Shown: positions 18,163 through 26,987 of the stretch, in pieces
How positions within the stretch are numbered: the first letter of the stretch is position 1
Layout: every line of letters starts with the position of its first letter
From: Halobacillus litoralis
Lineage (GTDB): Bacteria; Bacillota; Bacilli; Bacillales; Halobacillaceae
Direction of reading: 5' to 3'
DNA length: 64,000 bases
Assembly (NCBI RefSeq): GCF_009856355.1
Contig: NZ_WMEW01000005.1
Span: 62,001 to 126,000 of the forward strand
Notes under the pieces: model-generated
The model's input: only the letters and a program-made list of their open reading frames with translations
What the model was told of the DNA's origin: nothing
Database searches by the model: none
Made by a program: the position numbers and the translations under genes

Positions 18163-19107
18163 ATGAAGATTGCGGTTTTATATGGAGGAACCTCAGGGGA
18201 ACGGGAAGTTTCCTTGTCTACTGGAAAGGGAATTATACAAGCATTAGAAAATAAAGGACATGAAGTAACGGCTATTGATTTTTCTCCGGATAAGCTGGAC
18301 CAAGTGACAGCACTGGATGTAGACCTTGTATTTATTGGTCTGCACGGGCGCTTTGGAGAAGATGGAAGAATTCAAGGGCTTTTGGATATGAAAGGACTCC
18401 CTTACGTAGGGTCAGGTGTGCTGGCTTCTGCCTTGGCCATGGATAAGGCTAAATCCAAGCAGATCTTTTCCCGGAATGGATTGAATACGGCTGAAAGTGC
18501 TGTCTTCGATGTCACAGATGAAAGCCGGTGGTCTATGATTGAAGGTACGATCAAGCAGCAGTTCCAGCTTCCATTTGTCATTAAACCAAACCAGGAAGGA
18601 TCGACGCTCGGCCTTACCATCGTAAAGGATGAGGCAGATATTGCCGGTGCGGTACGTACAGCAGCCCAGTCCGATTCTATGATTCTCGTAGAAGATTATG
18701 TGAAAGGAAGAGAAGTGACGGTTCCTGTTATGGGGCACAGGGGAGAGGAAAAGGCCCTCCCGGTCATAGAAATTATTCCGAAGAATGATTATTACGATTT
18801 TGATTCAAAATATCAACCAGGTGGAAGTGAACATATTGTACCAGCTGAACTGCCGGCCGATATAACCGCAAGGCTTCAGGAAGATGCGGTGCGTGCTCAT
18901 CAGCTGCTGGGGTGTGAGGTCTATTCGCGGGTTGATTTCATTATCAACGATAAACATGAACCGGTTATTCTCGAAGTCAATACCCTGCCGGGAATGACTC
19001 CGACGAGTCTGTTTCCTGATGCGGCTGCAGAGATCGGCTTAAGCTATGATGATTTAATCCAATCATTCGTGGATCTGTCCCAGCCTGCGTTCGAGAAAAA
19101 AGTGTAA
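18163..19107 (+). CDS. ddl: D-alanine-D-alanine ligase, short DdlB form
   Basis: 314 residues. ATP-grasp ligase with N-terminal YGGTSGEREVSLSTG, the GLHGRFGEDGRIQG loop, ATP-binding core FVIKPNQEGSTLG and YVKGREVTV, loop KYQPGGSEH, and C-terminal SRVDF and EVNTLPGMTPTS. It joins two D-Ala to make the dipeptide for peptidoglycan precursors. It is shorter than the 350-residue Ddl that lies near murF in B. subtilis, and is closer in length to DdlB of E. coli and some bacilli, so it may be a second or the only ligase. ATG 18163 has a weak GTAGGA site. It ends inside a cre-like sequence of the next gene. Confidence 0.9.
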   Translation: MKIAVLYGGTSGEREVSLSTGKGIIQALENKGHEVTAIDFSPDKLDQVTALDVDLVFIGLHGRFGEDGRIQGLLDMKGLPYVGSGVLASALAMDKAKSKQIFSRNGLNTAESAVFDVTDESRWSMIEGTIKQQFQLPFVIKPNQEGSTLGLTIVKDEADIAGAVRTAAQSDSMILVEDYVKGREVTVPVMGHRGEEKALPVIEIIPKNDYYDFDSKYQPGGSEHIVPAELPADITARLQEDAVRAHQLLGCEVYSRVDFIINDKHEPVILEVNTLPGMTPTSLFPDAAAEIGLSYDDLIQSFVDLSQPAFEKKV

Positions 19108-19116
19108 TCGCTTACA
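19103..19116 (+). promoter_or_regulatory. Catabolite-responsive element (cre) before glutamate dehydrogenase
   Basis: TGTAATCGCTTACA matches every position of the TGWNANCGNTNWCA cre consensus, with TGTAA/TTACA as inverted arms. It overlaps the ddl stop codon and lies about 40 nt upstream of the gudB -35 box. Known: CcpA represses rocG glutamate dehydrogenase in B. subtilis through a cre site. Confidence 0.6.
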
Positions 19117-19155
19117 ACTTCTTTGTGAAAACGGATGAAAAAGCTGGTTTCGACC

Positions 19156-19184
19156 TTTCCAACAGGCAGCGGAACGTGTATACT
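19156..19184 (+). promoter_or_regulatory. Putative sigma-A promoter of gudB
   Basis: TTTCCA (19156-19161), 17 nt, TATACT (19179-19184), about 50 nt before the gene start. Confidence 0.5.
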
Positions 19185-19235
19185 ATTCACTGAAAGAAGA
19201 GCCCTAATCGAATGGATGATATAGGAGGTAAATGG

Positions 19236-20516
19236 ATGGTAGCCGATAAGCCTGCAGACAATGCAAATGAAAAAAATGACAAACTTGACGTGTTAAAATC
19301 CACGCAGACCGTGGTTAAAAAAGCACTTGATAAATTAGGATACCCCAATGAAGTATATGAATTAATGAAAGAGCCTGTTCGTATGATGACCGTAAGAATT
19401 CCTGTAAGGATGGACAACGATCAGATCAAAATCTTTACAGGGTACAGGTCCCAGCATAATGATGCTGTAGGTCCGACCAAAGGCGGCGTCCGTTTTCATC
19501 CCAATGTATCTGAAAAAGAAGTCAAAGCACTCTCCATTTGGATGAGTTTAAAAGCCGGCATCGTAGACCTCCCTTATGGAGGTGGAAAAGGCGGCATTGT
19601 ATGTGACCCCAGGGAGATGTCCTTCCGTGAGCTGGAAGGGGTCAGCCGCGGGTATGTCCGGGCGATCAGTCAGATTGTGGGCCCGACGAAAGATATTCCT
19701 GCACCTGATGTATTTACCAATTCACAAATTATGGCGTGGATGATGGATGAATACAGCCGTATCGATGAATTTAACAATCCCGGCTTCATCACAGGGAAAC
19801 CGCTCGTGCTCGGCGGCTCCCACGGAAGGGAAACGGCGACTGCCAAAGGTGTAACCATCTGCATTGAAGAAGCAGCCAAGAAAAAGGGCATCAATGTAGA
19901 GGGAGCAAGGGTTGTCGTTCAGGGCTTTGGTAATGCCGGAAGCTTCCTTGCGAAATTCATGCATGATAAAGGAGCCAAAGTGGTCGGTATTTCTGATGCC
20001 TACGGAGGACTGCATGACCCGGATGGTCTTGATATTGATTATCTTCTGGACCGCCGGGACAGCTTCGGGACAGTGACCAACCTGTTTAATAATACGATTA
20101 CGAACGAAGAGCTGTTGGAACTGGACTGCGATATCCTTGTTCCTGCAGCCATTGAAAACCAGATTACAGAAGAGAACGCCCATAACATTAAAGCGAATAT
20201 CGTCGTAGAGGCAGCGAACGGCCCGACAACCCTGGAAGCTACAAGGATCCTTTCTGAGCGCGGCATCCTTCTTGTGCCGGATGTCCTTGCTTCTTCCGGA
20301 GGAGTAACTGTTTCCTACTTCGAATGGGTGCAGAACAACCAGGGCTATTACTGGACAGAGGAAGAAGTGGAAGAGAAGCTTCATAACGTCATTGTCAAAG
20401 GCTTCGACAATGTTTACCGGACATCGGAGACGCGCCGGGTAGATATGAGACTGGCCGCTTATATGGTCGGGGTCAGAAAAATGGCGGAAGCATCTCGTTT
20501 CCGGGGATGGATATAA
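19236..20516 (+). CDS. gudB: NAD-specific glutamate dehydrogenase (GudB/RocG)
   Basis: 426 residues, the usual length. Substrate-binding block KGGVRFHP with the catalytic region LPYGGGKGGI (active Lys), APDVFT, and the nucleotide fold VVVQGFGNAGSF; C-terminal ASSGGVTVSYFEW. Interconverts glutamate and 2-oxoglutarate plus ammonia, mainly catabolic in bacilli. ATG 19236 is 6 nt from AGGAGGT. Position before ypdA matches gudB of B. subtilis. No in-frame duplication like the cryptic gudB of strain 168 is seen, so it should be active. An upstream cre suggests carbon control more like rocG. GudB versus RocG is decided only by position. Confidence 0.93.
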   Translation: MVADKPADNANEKNDKLDVLKSTQTVVKKALDKLGYPNEVYELMKEPVRMMTVRIPVRMDNDQIKIFTGYRSQHNDAVGPTKGGVRFHPNVSEKEVKALSIWMSLKAGIVDLPYGGGKGGIVCDPREMSFRELEGVSRGYVRAISQIVGPTKDIPAPDVFTNSQIMAWMMDEYSRIDEFNNPGFITGKPLVLGGSHGRETATAKGVTICIEEAAKKKGINVEGARVVVQGFGNAGSFLAKFMHDKGAKVVGISDAYGGLHDPDGLDIDYLLDRRDSFGTVTNLFNNTITNEELLELDCDILVPAAIENQITEENAHNIKANIVVEAANGPTTLEATRILSERGILLVPDVLASSGGVTVSYFEWVQNNQGYYWTEEEVEEKLHNVIVKGFDNVYRTSETRRVDMRLAAYMVGVRKMAEASRFRGWI

Positions 20517-20532
20517 CTTGATTCTATAAATG

Positions 20533-20572
20533 GAATCTCCTATCATGATTATGGTAGGAGATTCATTTTTTT
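20533..20572 (+). terminator. Terminator after gudB
   Basis: GAATCTCCTA/TAGGAGATTC stem extended by four more pairs around GATT, followed by seven T. Confidence 0.9.
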
Positions 20573-20615
20573 GAAAATGAACGGAAGAACGTTGTTGGAA
20601 AGAGGAGTGTTACAC

Positions 20616-21602
20616 GTGCATCAACAAGAAAAAGCCATTATCATCGGCGGCGGCCCCTGTGGAATGAGTGCAGCTATTGAACTTCAGAAAGCCGGCATTG
20701 AACCGTTAATTATTGAAAAAGGAAACATTGTGAATTCTATTTATCATTATCCGACACACCAGACTTTCTTCAGCTCCAGTGAAAAACTGGAAATCGGAGA
20801 AATCCCTTTTATTTCTGAAAGGCAGAAACCGGTTCGTAATGAGGCGCTCGCCTATTACCGTGCTGTTGCGGAGCGAGTGAACTTAAGAGTGCATACGTAT
20901 GAAAAAGTCCAAAAGGTTGAAAAAGAGGCGGACGGTTTTATCATTCATACAGAGAAATCAACAGGTGAAAAACCGACGTATGCAGCTGAACAGGTGATTG
21001 TTGCTACGGGGTATTATGATCAGCCGAACTTTATGGGCGTCAAAGGAGAAGATCTTCCAAAAGTGATGCACTACTTCAAAGAGGGGCATCCCTATTACAA
21101 CAAAAATGTAGTCATCGTCGGAGGAAAAAACTCTGCGGCGGATGCAGCTTTGGAACTGGAAAAATCAGGCGCGAACGTTACCGTTCTTTACCGTGGTGAA
21201 GATTACTCGAAAAGCATCAAGCCCTGGATTCTTCCCCAGTTTGAAGCACTTGTCAGAAAAGGAATCGTTACCATGGAATTCTGCGCCGACATAAAAGAAA
21301 TTACTCAGGATTCTGTCATTTATGAGTGTCATGGAGAGGAAAAGAGTGTGGAGAACGATTTTGTCTTTGCTATGACCGGCTATCAGCCCGACCACAGCTT
21401 CCTGACCAAAATGGGAGTGGAGATGGATGAGGTCACCGGCCGTCCGTCCTTTAATGAAGATACAATGGAAACGAACGTTCCGGGTATATATATTGCCGGT
21501 GTGATTGCTGCCGGATATAACAATAATGAAATCTTTATTGAAAACGGGCGCCATCATGGTGGGAAAATTGCGGCTTCCATTGCAGCACAATCGAAAGCAT
21601 AA
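20616..21602 (+). CDS. ypdA: Bacillithiol disulfide reductase YpdA
   Basis: 328 residues. FAD-dependent, thioredoxin-reductase-like: N-terminal FAD motif IIIGGGPCGMSAA, with the conserved YpdA Cys (C15 here), and NADPH motif VIVGGKNSAADAALELE. It lacks the CxxC of thioredoxin reductase, as expected. YpdA reduces oxidised bacillithiol with NADPH. GTG 20616 is 8 nt from GAGGAG; an upstream TTG at 20571 would start inside the gudB terminator. bshA, which makes bacillithiol, lies at 59.2 kb. Confidence 0.92.
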   Translation: MHQQEKAIIIGGGPCGMSAAIELQKAGIEPLIIEKGNIVNSIYHYPTHQTFFSSSEKLEIGEIPFISERQKPVRNEALAYYRAVAERVNLRVHTYEKVQKVEKEADGFIIHTEKSTGEKPTYAAEQVIVATGYYDQPNFMGVKGEDLPKVMHYFKEGHPYYNKNVVIVGGKNSAADAALELEKSGANVTVLYRGEDYSKSIKPWILPQFEALVRKGIVTMEFCADIKEITQDSVIYECHGEEKSVENDFVFAMTGYQPDHSFLTKMGVEMDEVTGRPSFNEDTMETNVPGIYIAGVIAAGYNNNEIFIENGRHHGGKIAASIAAQSKA

Positions 21603-21635
21603 AAAAATGTTCAGGCAGCTGCCTGAACATTTTTT
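21602..21635. terminator. Bidirectional terminator between ypdA and ansA
   Basis: Perfect 34-bp palindrome (centre CAGCTG) with A run on the left and T run on the right, between convergent genes. Confidence 0.9.
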
Positions 21636-21638
21636 ATA

Positions 21639-22607
21639 TCAACTGAACATATGTTCAAGCTCTGTGCGATTCGTTGTCATTTCCAGAGCGACCATTAACT
21701 TGATCCGGGCTTTCGGTCCAGTCACGCCGTTTGCAAAAATGATGCCCATATCCCGGAGCTGGCGTCCGCCGCCGGGGTAGCCGTATGTGTCCTGGACAGT
21801 CCCTTGGTAGCATCTGGAAACAAGGACAACGGGAATCCCTTCCTGTATCGTCTTTTTGAGCGCCTCCATCGTTTCAGGAGGCAGGTTGCCCTGTCCGAGG
21901 GCCTCAATGATCAAGCCATCGACGCTGCTTTCGCGAACGGCGTCAATTAGATCGCCGTCCATACCTGCATAAGCTTTAATCAGGGAAACGCGCTTCCCTA
22001 TCCTTTGGATCGGATAAGACTCATGACGGGTCATTTTATGGTGAAAAAAGACATCCGTTTTCGTGGTTATTCCGATAGGGCCGTATTGAGGGCTCTGGAA
22101 AGTAGCTACATTGCTGGTGCTTGTTTTTGTTACATTTTTGGCCGTGTGAATTTCATCGTTCATGACCACGAGTACTCCTTTATCCTGCGCTTCATCACAG
22201 CTGGCCACACGGACGGCGCTGAGCAGGTTATAGAGACCATCAGATCCTATTTCATTACTTGAGCGCATCGCCCCCGTAACGACCACTGGTTTCCTCGTCT
22301 GCAGAAACAAATCCAGGAAATAGGCGGTCTCCTCCAATGTGTCGGTCCCGTGTGTGATCACCACTCCATCATAATTCCGCTCAGCCATCTTCTCATGCAC
22401 ATAGCGGCCGAGTTTCAACATATGGTCCGGCCGGATATGCGGGGAGGGCAGGTAAAAGAGAATGTCATCCTCGATTTCCACCCGCCCTTTAAGGACTGTT
22501 GAAATTTCCTCCAGAGGATGGCGGGAGGAAGTGTTGACTTCACCGGTTTCCTTATCTTCCTGCATCGAGATGGTTCCACCTGTATGTATAACTAAAATAC
22601 GCTTCAT
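21639..22607 (-). CDS. ansA: L-asparaginase
   Basis: 322 residues. Both asparaginase signatures are present: N-terminal HTGGTISM and VVITHGTDTLEETAYFLDL, giving the two catalytic Thr residues. No signal peptide, so a cytoplasmic type. It hydrolyses asparagine to aspartate and ammonia. Starts with ATG after GGTGGAT on the minus strand. It is inserted, on the opposite strand, between ypdA and prsW, which are adjacent in B. subtilis where ansA lies elsewhere with ansB. No aspartase gene is next to it. Confidence 0.9.
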   Translation of the reverse strand: MKRILVIHTGGTISMQEDKETGEVNTSSRHPLEEISTVLKGRVEIEDDILFYLPSPHIRPDHMLKLGRYVHEKMAERNYDGVVITHGTDTLEETAYFLDLFLQTRKPVVVTGAMRSSNEIGSDGLYNLLSAVRVASCDEAQDKGVLVVMNDEIHTAKNVTKTSTSNVATFQSPQYGPIGITTKTDVFFHHKMTRHESYPIQRIGKRVSLIKAYAGMDGDLIDAVRESSVDGLIIEALGQGNLPPETMEALKKTIQEGIPVVLVSRCYQGTVQDTYGYPGGGRQLRDMGIIFANGVTGPKARIKLMVALEMTTNRTELEHMFS

Positions 22608-22703
22608 GAATCATCCACCAACTTTCCATATCAATAGTTCCTTTTCTCTATTCTTCATGATACGATGAATCTTAGTTGAAAGAAAGAGAGAGGGTTGATT
22701 ACC

Positions 22704-23381
22704 TTGGCCATATTGACCGCTGCCATATCACCTGCTGTGGCCATCATGACGTTCATATATTTAAGCAAGCGTATAGAACTTGAGCCTCTCCCTCTTATTA
22801 TACGGATGTTTGTCATCGGCGTCATTATGGTTTTTCCCATCATGTTTATCCAGTATGCTTTTGAAGCGGAGCAGGTGATTACCAATCAGTTGTTCGTCTC
22901 CTTTTTCCTTGCAGGTCTGCTTGAAGAATTTTTCAAATGGTTTTTTCTCTTGTTTGTCGCTTACAGACATTCTCATTTTGATCACCATTATGATGGGATC
23001 ATCTACGGCGGAGCGATCAGCCTCGGCTTTGCGACTATTGAAAATGTTCTTTTCCTTTTTAATAAAGGGATTGAAATTGCCATCCTTCGTGCAGTATTTC
23101 CTGTTTCTTCCCATGCCTTGTTCGGTATCATCATGGGGTATTACATGGGAAAGGCGAAATTCACAACGATCCATGTCCGCAAATCACTGGCGTGTGCCCT
23201 TATCATTCCTGTTGTCTTACATACCGTCTATGATTACATCATTACGATCCAGACGGATACATGGGCCTATTGGATTACTCCGTTCATGATCCTGTTATGG
23301 ATCGTCGGTTTTCGGAAAATCCGGCTCGCCAATGATCACCATGAATCCATTCATTATAACCATCAAGAGACACCCCGTTGA
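22704..23381 (+). CDS. prsW: Membrane protease PrsW (site-1 protease)
   Basis: About 225 residues and eight membrane helices. The PrsW motifs are visible: LLEEFFKWFFL (two Glu), GFATIENVLFL, and SHALFGIIMG plus VLHTVYDY (His). In B. subtilis PrsW makes the first cut in anti-sigma factor RsiW in response to antimicrobial peptides and envelope stress. Start uncertain: TTG 22704 aligns with the B. subtilis N-terminus, and TTG 22695 is the alternative; both follow a GAGAGGG run. Its terminator overlaps the stop codon. Confidence 0.88.
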   Translation: MAILTAAISPAVAIMTFIYLSKRIELEPLPLIIRMFVIGVIMVFPIMFIQYAFEAEQVITNQLFVSFFLAGLLEEFFKWFFLLFVAYRHSHFDHHYDGIIYGGAISLGFATIENVLFLFNKGIEIAILRAVFPVSSHALFGIIMGYYMGKAKFTTIHVRKSLACALIIPVVLHTVYDYIITIQTDTWAYWITPFMILLWIVGFRKIRLANDHHESIHYNHQETPR

Positions 23382-23393
23382 GGGTGTTTTTTT
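23370..23393 (+). terminator. Terminator after prsW
   Basis: ACACCC/GGGTGT stem with 6-nt loop and a seven-T tract; overlaps the prsW stop. Confidence 0.75.
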
Positions 23394-23440
23394 ATTGTCC
23401 AATAAATCTGTTTTATGATACATGGCCGGCTGAGGAGGGA

Positions 23441-23470
23441 TGTATAAACTTTCGTTAAAGTAAAAAACTA
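23441..23470 (+). promoter_or_regulatory. Possible sigma-G promoter of sleB
   Basis: TGTATA (23441-23446), 17 nt, AAAACTA (23464-23470), loosely like the forespore sigma-G pattern. sleB-ypeB is a sigma-G operon in B. subtilis. The match is weak. Confidence 0.3.
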
Positions 23471-23509
23471 CCCTCATAACTAAATTATTGCGTCAGGGGT
23501 GTATGGTGG

Positions 23510-24361
23510 ATGTTATGGAAGAAAACAATGGTCGTTACTGCAGGTTTAGTCCTGCTGATATTCCCTTTAGCAGATGGAACATGGAGCAAACCGGTCCATG
23601 GATTTTCCAGTCAGGTCATCCAGCAGGGAGCAACAGGAGATGATGTTATTGAACTGCAGGCAAGGCTTCAATATCTCGGGTTCTACAACGGTGATATCGA
23701 TGGCGTGTTTGGCTGGGGCACATACTGGGCGCTTAGAAATTTTCAGTATGAGTTCGGTTTGGACATCGATGGTCTGGCCGGACAGGAAGTGAAGAATAAA
23801 CTCGTCAAAGCCAGTAACTATGATGAGGGCTATGTAAAAAAACAAATCCAGGAAGGAAAAGACTTCACTCATTACGGGGGCGTTCCTAAAAGTCAGCAGA
23901 CGAAGCAGCCTTCCGGCCAGTCTTCAAACCAGCCCCAGGGCCAGGGTGGAAGCGAGGGCGGGGGACAGCCGGACGAACCGACAGCTGTCAACGTTCCCAG
24001 TGGTTATTCTCAAAATGACATACAGCTTATGGCGAATGCGGTTTACGGAGAAGCCAGGGGGGAGCCCTATGTCGGCCAGGTGGCCGTAGCAGCTGTCATA
24101 TTAAACAGGGTTCAGAGTGCCTCTTTTCCCAATACGGCCTCTGGTGTCATATTCGAACCACGGGCATTTACAGCCGTCGCTGATGGTCAAATCTGGCTTG
24201 AGCCGAATGATCAGGCAAAAGAGGCGGTGATGGATGCCATTAACGGGTGGGATCCATCCGGCCAGGCTTTGTATTATTTTAATCCGAATACCGCTACGTC
24301 AGACTGGATTTGGACAAGACCACAAATCAAGCAGATTGGAAAACATATCTTTTGTAAATAG
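23510..24361 (+). CDS. sleB: Spore cortex-lytic enzyme SleB
   Basis: 283 residues. Signal peptide (about 1-30), peptidoglycan-binding domain (about 35-100, GATGDDVIELQARLQYLGFY and DGVFGWGTYWALRNFQ), a Gln/Gly/Ser/Pro-rich linker (about 125-160), and a C-terminal lytic transglycosylase (hydrolase_2) domain with ANAVYGEARGEPYVGQ, the Glu being catalytic. It degrades spore cortex during germination. Followed by its partner ypeB after 11 bases. The linker is longer and more polar than the catalytic parts. Confidence 0.95.
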   Translation: MLWKKTMVVTAGLVLLIFPLADGTWSKPVHGFSSQVIQQGATGDDVIELQARLQYLGFYNGDIDGVFGWGTYWALRNFQYEFGLDIDGLAGQEVKNKLVKASNYDEGYVKKQIQEGKDFTHYGGVPKSQQTKQPSGQSSNQPQGQGGSEGGGQPDEPTAVNVPSGYSQNDIQLMANAVYGEARGEPYVGQVAVAAVILNRVQSASFPNTASGVIFEPRAFTAVADGQIWLEPNDQAKEAVMDAINGWDPSGQALYYFNPNTATSDWIWTRPQIKQIGKHIFCK

Positions 24362-24372
24362 GAGGTGCGTGT

Positions 24373-25713
24373 ATGATCAGGTGGTCACTTGTTGTTGTGT
24401 TAAGCATTGCCGTCGTAGGTCTTGGGGTGTGGGGGTATCAGGAGAATCAGGATAAAAACGCCGTTCTTATTCAAGCAGAAAACAGCTATCAACGCGCTTT
24501 CCATGACCTTACGTATAATATTGATCTTCTTCACGATAAAATCGGCTCCAGCCTTGCTATGAACTCGAAGCAGAGTTTATCCCCGCAGCTGGCAGATATT
24601 TGGAAAATTTCTTCTGAAGCTAATACAGATGTAGGGCAGCTGCCGCTTACGCTGCTTCCGTTTAATAAGACGGAGGAGTTTCTGTACGATATTGGGGATT
24701 TTGCCTATCGTACAGCGGTAAGGGATTTGGAGAAAAAACCACTGAGCGATGAGGAAATCAAACTATTGGAAGAGCTGCACGCGAAGTCGGGGGAAATTGA
24801 AGAAGAATTGAGAAAAGTACAGAATGAAGTGTTGAGTGACAACCTTCGTTGGATGGACGTGGAACTGGCACTGGCCACAAATGATGAAGTCGGCGATAAC
24901 ACAATTGTCAACGGATTTAAAACAGTGGAGAAATCGATGGACAGCTTTGAAAGCTCCGTTACAGAAGTCGGTTTTGGCAGTTCCGGACCTGAGAAAGACT
25001 TCCGTGATCTTCAAGGAGAAAATCTGACGAAAGCGGAAGCCCGGAAACAGGCTTCCAAATGGCTTGAAAAAGTCGATACAGAGAAGCTTACGCTGACGAA
25101 GTCAGGAAAGGGAGCAGATGTTCCTACTTATACAGCCTCTTTTCAGGAAGGAGATAAAAACGGTTATATAGACCTTACTGAAAAGGGCGGTCATCCATTA
25201 ACCATCATGATCAGTCGTGAGGTCAACGATCCTCAGATCAGCCTTTATGAAGCCTCTGAGAAGGCTAAAGAATATGTCGGGGGGCTGGACATCGATAACC
25301 TTGAACTCGTAGAGAGCAACCAGTACGACAAAATGGGAGTTTTCCGCTTCCTTTATACCAAAAATGACGTCCGTTTTTTCCCGGATACCGTTGTTGTTAA
25401 AGTAGCTTTGGATAATGGTGAAATCCTGGGGCTGTCGGCCAGGGACTATTATGACTACCATATAGATCAGGATTTGAATGAGCCGGAAATTTCTCTTGAA
25501 GAAGCCCGTTCCAAAGTGAATCCGAATGTAGATATTCAGGAACATCACTTGTCTGTGATCGAGAACGATTTGAAAGAGCAGGTGCTCTGTTATGAATTCC
25601 TTACGACCATGGAAAGCACAACATACCGGATCTTCATTAATGCTTCCACAGGAGAAGAAGAAAAGGTGGAAACATTGAAGAAGGCGGAAATGAAATTCAA
25701 CCAGGAGATATAA
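24373..25713 (+). CDS. ypeB: Germination protein YpeB
   Basis: 446 residues. Uncleaved N-terminal anchor (SLVVVLSIAVVGLGVWGY), a helical YpeB domain (about 30-200), and C-terminal PepSY-like repeats (about 215-440, for example LTKAEARKQASKWL, SLYEASEKAKEYV and SLEEARSKVNPNV). YpeB and SleB depend on each other for stable incorporation into the spore, and YpeB is thought to hold SleB in check. GGAGGTG precedes the ATG. Confidence 0.94.
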   Translation: MIRWSLVVVLSIAVVGLGVWGYQENQDKNAVLIQAENSYQRAFHDLTYNIDLLHDKIGSSLAMNSKQSLSPQLADIWKISSEANTDVGQLPLTLLPFNKTEEFLYDIGDFAYRTAVRDLEKKPLSDEEIKLLEELHAKSGEIEEELRKVQNEVLSDNLRWMDVELALATNDEVGDNTIVNGFKTVEKSMDSFESSVTEVGFGSSGPEKDFRDLQGENLTKAEARKQASKWLEKVDTEKLTLTKSGKGADVPTYTASFQEGDKNGYIDLTEKGGHPLTIMISREVNDPQISLYEASEKAKEYVGGLDIDNLELVESNQYDKMGVFRFLYTKNDVRFFPDTVVVKVALDNGEILGLSARDYYDYHIDQDLNEPEISLEEARSKVNPNVDIQEHHLSVIENDLKEQVLCYEFLTTMESTTYRIFINASTGEEEKVETLKKAEMKFNQEI

Positions 25714-25722
25714 GAGAAAGAG

Positions 25723-25754
25723 GACACTCCCCAACTTCGGGGGGTGTCTTTTTT
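25723..25754 (+). terminator. Terminator of sleB-ypeB
   Basis: 10-bp stem GACACTCCCC with GGGGGGTGTC (one T-G pair), 6-nt loop, six T. Confidence 0.88.
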
Positions 25755-25831
25755 AAAATTTTGCACCCATTTTCCCCCTCTTTCATAATCATGAGATGCT
25801 TCTCTTGCGTATTCTTGCAGGGGGAGGGTTT

Positions 25832-26182
25832 ATGATCCGTTTTTTTCCTATAGGGACGTCGAGGACGCTGGAAGTTGAGGATGGAAACTCAAAGGACGTG
25901 GCAGTCAAGTACAAGTGCAGACTGATGGATATTGATCAGAAACGCGCCTGTATTGATGATCCCGTACATATGGCAACAGCAAAGAAAGGGACTCAGTTTC
26001 ATGTCCGTTTTTCGGGAAAGATGAACGCGGCTATGGGTTTAAGACGGAAATGTTGACGCGTCAAATCAGCACATTCCGGTCTTGGTTCTCTCTTTTCCCG
26101 GCATGCGAACTTGGGCGCAGGAGATTATTTTTACATCCATACGAAAGGATCGCTCGTCCGGCTGACCGGGGCGTTAAATTAG
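25832..26182 (+). pseudogene. ypfA: Decayed ypfA (PilZ/YcgR-type c-di-GMP receptor)
   Basis: The slot between ypeB and cmk, which holds ypfA in B. subtilis, contains family-like pieces spread over all three frames. Frame of base 25832: FPIGTSRTLEVEDGNSKD, then KYKCRLMDIDQKR, CIDDPVH and GTQFHVRFSGK, ending at a stop near 26056. Frame of 26029: GYGFKTEMLTRQ. Frame of 26073: IPVLVLSFPG. The first frame again from 26120: GDYFYIHTKGSLVRLTGALN then a stop. This is the expected order of the YcgR N-terminal domain, but the PilZ domain is gone. Two or three small indels would explain it. The intact family (MotI/DgrA) binds cyclic di-GMP and can brake flagella. A real short 74-residue protein from the first frame cannot be excluded. 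Confidence 0.6.
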
Positions 26183-26301
26183 CATTTTAAATAGATTTTC
26201 TCCTTGGGATTGTGTTATTCTGAACAATGGTAAAAGTACTTAATACAAGGGCAGGAGCGGTTTCTGCTCTTTAAACAGGACAGATGGAGGAAATAGGACG
26301 T

Positions 26302-26985
26302 ATGATGAACACAATGACTATTGCAATTGACGGTCCAGCGGCTGCCGGAAAAAGCACAGTAGCAAAAAAAGTCGCAGAAAAACTCTCTTTTATTTATGTG
26401 GATACAGGAGCCATGTACCGCGCTCTAACATGGAAAGCCATTCAGGAGAAGGTGTCACTGGAGGATGAGGAAGCCCTTTTCTCTCTGTTAAGCAGAACAG
26501 ATTTAAACCTCGTGCAGTCGGATAAAGGACAGCTGGTCATCGTAGACCAGAACGATGTGTCTGAATTGATCCGCACAGCAGAAGTCACCAACCAGGTTTC
26601 CATTACAGCGAAGCATAGGAAAGTCCGGGAGGAAATGGTACGACGTCAGCAGGAACTGGTGAAGGATAAAGGTGTTGTCATGGACGGGCGTGACATCGGC
26701 ACTCATGTGCTTCCGGATGCGGAAGTGAAGATCTTTATGATCGCATCCGTGGATGAAAGGGCTGAGCGCCGCCATAAGGAAAATGTGGAAAAAGGTTTTC
26801 CTTCCAATCTTGAGGAACTTAAAGAGGAAATCCGCCGCCGCGATGAGCTGGATTCCAACCGCGCTGTATCTCCTCTCATAAAAGCGGATGATGCCGTTGA
26901 AGTGGATACCACTTCTATGAACATTGAAGAAGTAGTGGACCGCATCCTTCAAATTGTGAAACAGAAAAGTGAAGAGGAGGAATAA
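26302..26985 (+). CDS. cmk: Cytidylate kinase
   Basis: 227 residues. P-loop [41 protein letters not shown] and RRDELDSNR, all typical of CMP kinase. Converts CMP and dCMP to diphosphates. ATG 26302 or 26305 follows GGAGG (26286-26290) at long spacing. Two bases separate its stop from plsC, and ribosome sites for plsC lie inside its 3' end, so cmk-plsC are co-translated. Confidence 0.95.
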   Translation: MMNTMTIAIDGPAAAGKSTVAKKVAEKLSFIYVDTGAMYRALTWKAIQEKVSLEDEEALFSLLSRTDLNLVQSDKGQLVIVDQNDVSELIRTAEVTNQVSITAKHRKVREEMVRRQQELVKDKGVVMDGRDIGTHVLPDAEVKIFMIASVDERAERRHKENVEKGFPSNLEELKEEIRRRDELDSNRAVSPLIKADDAVEVDTTSMNIEEVVDRILQIVKQKSEEEE

Positions 26986-26987
26986 AT

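Noticed and set aside
19722..20546. 274-codon open frame on the minus strand across gudB
   Set aside because: Lies wholly opposite a clear glutamate dehydrogenase gene; the peptide is Cys/His/Arg-rich with no domain, and no ribosome site is evident.
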